Assembly: GCA_964353255.1 (NCBI GenBank)
Contig: CAYGVJ010000174.1
Span: forward strand, 1 to 10,213
Length of the DNA: 10,213 bases
Reading direction: 5' to 3'
From: VFZS01 sp964353255
GTDB lineage: Bacteria; Acidobacteriota; Terriglobia; Bryobacterales; Bryobacteraceae
Part shown: in pieces, positions 6,379 through 10,213 of the stretch
Layout: every line of letters starts with the position of its first letter
Position numbering within the stretch: position 1 is the stretch's first letter
Program-made: the position numbers and the translations under genes
The notes under the pieces: model-generated
Seen by the model: the letters and a program-made list of their open reading frames with translations, nothing else
The model's database searches: none
What the model was told of the DNA's origin: nothing

Positions 6379-6603
6379 ATGGTGCGTACAAATCTTGTGC
6401 TTGATAGGGACCTGCTCGAGCAGGCCACCCACACCCTGGGGGTGAAGACCTACTCGGCCGCTGTTAACACAGCCCTCGCGGAGGTCCTGCGCATCCGTAA
6501 GATTCAGGCTCTCCCCCAGTTCTTCGGGCATGGCCTCTGGCGCGGCAACTTGTCCGAGATGCGGGAAGACCGGCCCCGGCGGCGTACCAGGAACCGCCGA
6601 TGA
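6379..6603 (+). CDS. vapB: VapB-type antitoxin (ribbon-helix-helix)
   Basis: A 74-residue antitoxin that would neutralise the adjacent PIN toxin and, with it, repress the operon. The N-terminus MVRTNLVLDRDLLEQA is the short beta strand and first helix of a ribbon-helix-helix DNA-binding domain. The helix continues through VKTYSAAVNTALAEVLRI. The C-terminal LWRGNLSEMREDRP is the toxin-blocking tail typical of PF09957 antitoxins (W-x-G-x-L-x-x-M-R). A GTG two codons upstream (6373) is possible, but the ATG at 6379 fits both the family start and the -10 spacing. It overlaps the toxin gene by 4 bases (ATGA at 6600-6603), so translation is coupled. The very basic end RPRRRTRNRR is longer than in some relatives. 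Confidence 0.83.
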   Translation: MVRTNLVLDRDLLEQATHTLGVKTYSAAVNTALAEVLRIRKIQALPQFFGHGLWRGNLSEMREDRPRRRTRNRR

Positions 6604-6986
6604 TTCTGGTGGACACCTCGGTTTGGATCGAACTGCTGAACGGGCATGTGGCCCGAACAGTCGCGCCAGACGACCTCGTCCAGTTCGTCACCTGCGGGCC
6701 GGTGGTGCAGGAAGTTCTCCAGGGTTTGCGGGATAGGCCCGCCAGCGAAGCCTTCCGGGAAGCTTTCCTGGCGCTGCCGCGCTTGAGCGATCCCCTGCCC
6801 CTGTCCCTGTTTCTGGAAGCCGCCGAGATCTACCGCCTGGGGCGCCGGAAGGGTTGCACGATTCGCTCTTCGACCGACTGCCTGATCGCGGCCATCGCCA
6901 TCCAAAACCGCGTTCCGGTCTGGCACAAAGACCGGGATTACACCGCCATCGCACGCTTCACGAGCCTGGAAACGCTGGACTGGTAG
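6600..6986 (+). CDS. vapC: VapC-type PIN-domain toxin ribonuclease
   Basis: A 128-residue PIN-domain protein, of normal VapC length. The four acidic metal ligands are visible: D5 in ILVDTSVWIE, E38 in VVQEVLQG, D93 in SSTDCLIAA and D111 (or D113) in HKDRDY. All are present, so the toxin should be active. VapC enzymes are Mg-dependent RNases that cut tRNA or rRNA when the antitoxin is degraded; the target here is unknown. The start ATG overlaps the vapB stop. Its own stop codon lies in the first bases of the palindrome shared with aspS. Confidence 0.9.
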   Translation: MILVDTSVWIELLNGHVARTVAPDDLVQFVTCGPVVQEVLQGLRDRPASEAFREAFLALPRLSDPLPLSLFLEAAEIYRLGRRKGCTIRSSTDCLIAAIAIQNRVPVWHKDRDYTAIARFTSLETLDW

Positions 6987-7006
6987 GGGCCAGGCATGCC
7001 TCGCCC

Positions 7007-7010
<4 letters not shown>
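6983..7010. terminator. 28-bp palindrome holding both convergent stop codons, possible two-way terminator
   Basis: GTAGGGGC (6983-6990) is the exact reverse complement of GCCCCTAC (7003-7010). The middle AGGCATGCCT (6992-7001) is itself a perfect palindrome. Only the C/C pair at 6991/7002 breaks the symmetry, so 13 of 14 pairs match. The stop of vapC (6984-6986, plus) and the stop of aspS (7009-7007, minus) are mirror images at its ends. As RNA it would fold into a strong hairpin on either strand. No run of T follows on either side, so it would be an imperfect rho-independent terminator or an RNA-end-protecting hairpin. Confidence 0.55.
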
Positions 7011-8815
<1,805 letters not shown>

Positions 8816-8821
8816 CGTCGT

Positions 8822-10075
8822 CTAGGTTCCACGCTCGAACTTCGTCAGCAGTTGCTCCCGGGTGAGGCTTTCCTGTTCCCCGCTGGCCATGTTCCTCAGC
8901 GTCCAGGTTCCGGCGGCCAATTCGTCATCGCCCACAATCAGCGCCCAGGGCGCCGCGAGCTTGTTGGCCAGTTCGAGACTGCGCTTCAGGCGGCCCTCCT
9001 CGCCCACTTCGACCGCCACGCCGCGGCGGCGCAACTCGCGCGCCAGCCGCACGGCCTCGCCAAACGCGGCTGCTCCCAGCGCCGCCACGTAGACGTCCAC
9101 CGCCGGCCGGCGCGGGGCGAGAGCCGTCTCCTCCAGCGCCATCACCAGCCGGTCCTCCCCGATCGAGAAGCCGATTCCCGGCGAGTGCACCGTCGAGCCC
9201 AGGGCCTCCGCCAGCCCGTCGTACCGCCCCCCGCCCAACACCGAGTTCTGCGCCCCCAGCGCGCCGTGCACAATCTCGAAGGTGGTCCGCATATAGTAGT
9301 CCAGGCCCCGCACCAGCCGCGGGCGAAGCTCGAAAGCAATCTGGCGGTCTGACAAGTAGCGCCGCACCCCCTCAAAGTGCGCCGCGCACTCGCCGCACAG
9401 ACGCTCCGCGATCGTGGGGAGCTTCTCAATCACCGGCTGGTCTTCGGGAACTTTGCAGTCCAGCACCCGAAGCGGATTCGTTTCCGCGCGGCGCCGGCAG
9501 TCGGCACACAAGCCGGAGACGACCCCCCGCAGCCGCTCGCGCAGCTCGCCCACGTATTCCCGCCGGCACCGCGCGCACCCCACCGAGTTCAGCAGCACCT
9601 GGAAGCGCTCCAGGCCCGCCTGGGCCAGCACCTCCACGGCCAGCTCGATAATCTCGGCGTCCACCGCCGGCGCCTGCGACCCGATGGCCTCCGCCCCGAT
9701 CTGGTAGAACTGCCGGTAGCGGCCTTTCTGCGGGCGCTCCCGACGGAACATCGGCCCCAGATAGTAGAGCTTCGCCAGGCCCGGCCGCTGGTCGAGCCGG
9801 TGCTCGAGGTAGGCGCGAATCACCGAGGCGGTGGCTTCGGGCCGCAGCGTCAGGGAGGCGCCGTCGCGGTCCTGGAAGCTGTACATCTCCTTGGTCACGA
9901 TGTCGGTCTCTTCACCCACCCCGCGCGCGAACAGGAGTGTCTCCTCGAAGATGGGCGTCCGAATCTCCTGGTAGTTGTAGACGCGAAAGACCTGGCGCGC
10001 CACCTCTTCAACGTGATTCCAAACCGCGGTAGCGGGTGGCAGCAGGTCGCGCGTTCCCTTAACCGCGCGAATCAT
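8822..10075 (-). CDS. hisS: Histidyl-tRNA synthetase
   Basis: A 417-residue class IIa synthetase that charges tRNA-His. It begins with the usual KGTRDLLPP (6-14). Motif 2 and the histidine site are YLGPMFRRERPQKGRYRQFYQIG (105-127). The HisA peptide RGLDYY is at 256-261, GGGRYDGL at 281-288 and motif 3 IGFSIGEDRL at 301-310. The C-terminal anticodon-binding domain is about 325-417. An insertion between about 160 and 240 contains seven cysteines: C167/C170, C190/C193, C207, C227/C230. Three CxxC pairs look like a structural zinc site, known in some Acidobacteria, Clostridia and Deltaproteobacteria-type enzymes and absent from E. coli HisRS. It heads a two-gene operon with aspS (6-base gap). 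Confidence 0.96.
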   Translation of the reverse strand: MIRAVKGTRDLLPPATAVWNHVEEVARQVFRVYNYQEIRTPIFEETLLFARGVGEETDIVTKEMYSFQDRDGASLTLRPEATASVIRAYLEHRLDQRPGLAKLYYLGPMFRRERPQKGRYRQFYQIGAEAIGSQAPAVDAEIIELAVEVLAQAGLERFQVLLNSVGCARCRREYVGELRERLRGVVSGLCADCRRRAETNPLRVLDCKVPEDQPVIEKLPTIAERLCGECAAHFEGVRRYLSDRQIAFELRPRLVRGLDYYMRTTFEIVHGALGAQNSVLGGGRYDGLAEALGSTVHSPGIGFSIGEDRLVMALEETALAPRRPAVDVYVAALGAAAFGEAVRLARELRRRGVAVEVGEEGRLKRSLELANKLAAPWALIVGDDELAAGTWTLRNMASGEQESLTREQLLTKFERGT

Positions 10076-10095
10076 GAGTGCCGAGTGAAGCTACC

Positions 10096-10105
10096 ATGTT
10101 AGCAC
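10096..10105 (-). promoter_or_regulatory. Extended -10 promoter element of the hisS-aspS operon
   Basis: On the minus strand GTGCTAACAT (10105-10096) gives an extended -10 with hexamer TAACAT. Transcription would start near 10089, about 14 bases before the hisS ATG, in a short leader without an obvious ribosome binding site. No -35 box is seen. A perfect palindrome CGGCCATGGCCG (10111-10122) sits at the -20 to -35 zone and might be an operator. Confidence 0.4.
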
Positions 10106-10203
10106 GGCCCCGGCCATGGCCGTGAGGCCTGGCCCTCCCCCAGTTTGGACGGGCAAGCCCGTAATCCGTACGTAGCGAGGGATTGCCTGGGCGGGACGCC
10201 CAG
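10103..10203. repeat. Cluster of small hairpins upstream of hisS
   Basis: Several perfect inverted repeats follow each other: CACGGCC/GGCCGTG (10103-10109 and 10118-10124), ACGGGC-AA-GCCCGT (10149-10162), AATCC/GGATT (10163-10167 and 10180-10184) and CTGGGCG-GGA-CGCCCAG (10187-10203). They lie outside any gene in the window. They might be the terminator zone of a gene beyond the right edge, or a folded intergenic repeat. I recognise no tRNA or named RNA here. Confidence 0.4.
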
Positions 10204-10213
10204 TGGCGTAGTG

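Noticed and set aside
10076..10102. T-box or other riboswitch before hisS
   Set aside because: The leader appears to be only about 14 bases long, far too short for any such element.
10125..10213. Possible tRNA or structured RNA at the right edge
   Set aside because: Hairpins are present but there is no cloverleaf, no T-loop TTCRA signature and no CCA-type acceptor stem.

Overview
The window reads as chromosomal DNA of a GC-rich Gram-negative-type bacterium. The style suggests Acidobacteriota or a similar soil or sediment phylum (Verrucomicrobiota and Planctomycetota are alternatives). The reasons are the Tat-exported Gfo/Idh/MocA protein, secreted proteins of carbohydrate-cluster type, and a histidyl-tRNA synthetase with a cysteine-rich insertion. 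There is no phylogenetic marker such as rRNA, so this placement is an inference.

Layout: (1) 1-397, minus strand, is the N-terminal third of an IS256/Mutator-type transposase cut by the window edge. A nested inverted repeat lies just upstream and overlaps its ribosome binding site. (2) 460-927 holds no recognisable gene. It contains an 18-bp palindrome, a C6/G6 hairpin and an apparently decayed 5' end of the next gene. (3) 928-6293, plus strand, is a four-gene cluster. It encodes a TIM-barrel glycosidase-like protein (start uncertain), a Tat-type FAD oxidoreductase, a Sec-type PHP-fold metallohydrolase and a Tat-exported Gfo/Idh/MocA oxidoreductase. (4) 6379-6986, plus strand, is a VapBC toxin-antitoxin pair with a 4-bp gene overlap and a possibly leaderless antitoxin. 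(5) 7007-10075, minus strand, is a hisS-aspS operon. (6) 10076-10213 is the hisS upstream region, rich in small palindromes, with no gene seen.

How they fit together: the four-gene cluster looks like an envelope-located redox and hydrolysis module acting on a carbohydrate or related polyol. Two exported dehydrogenase-type enzymes (one FAD, one NAD(P)) sit beside a sugar-hydrolase-like barrel and an exported metallohydrolase. The substrate cannot be read from the sequence. The hisS-aspS operon is housekeeping. It converges on vapC, and both stop codons lie inside one 28-bp near-perfect palindrome that may serve as a shared terminator.

The points most worth a second look are that palindrome, the translation-blocking hairpin of the transposase, the shared extended -10 motif GTGSTANCAT upstream of three genes, the missing N-terminus of the TIM-barrel gene, and the exported redox cluster.
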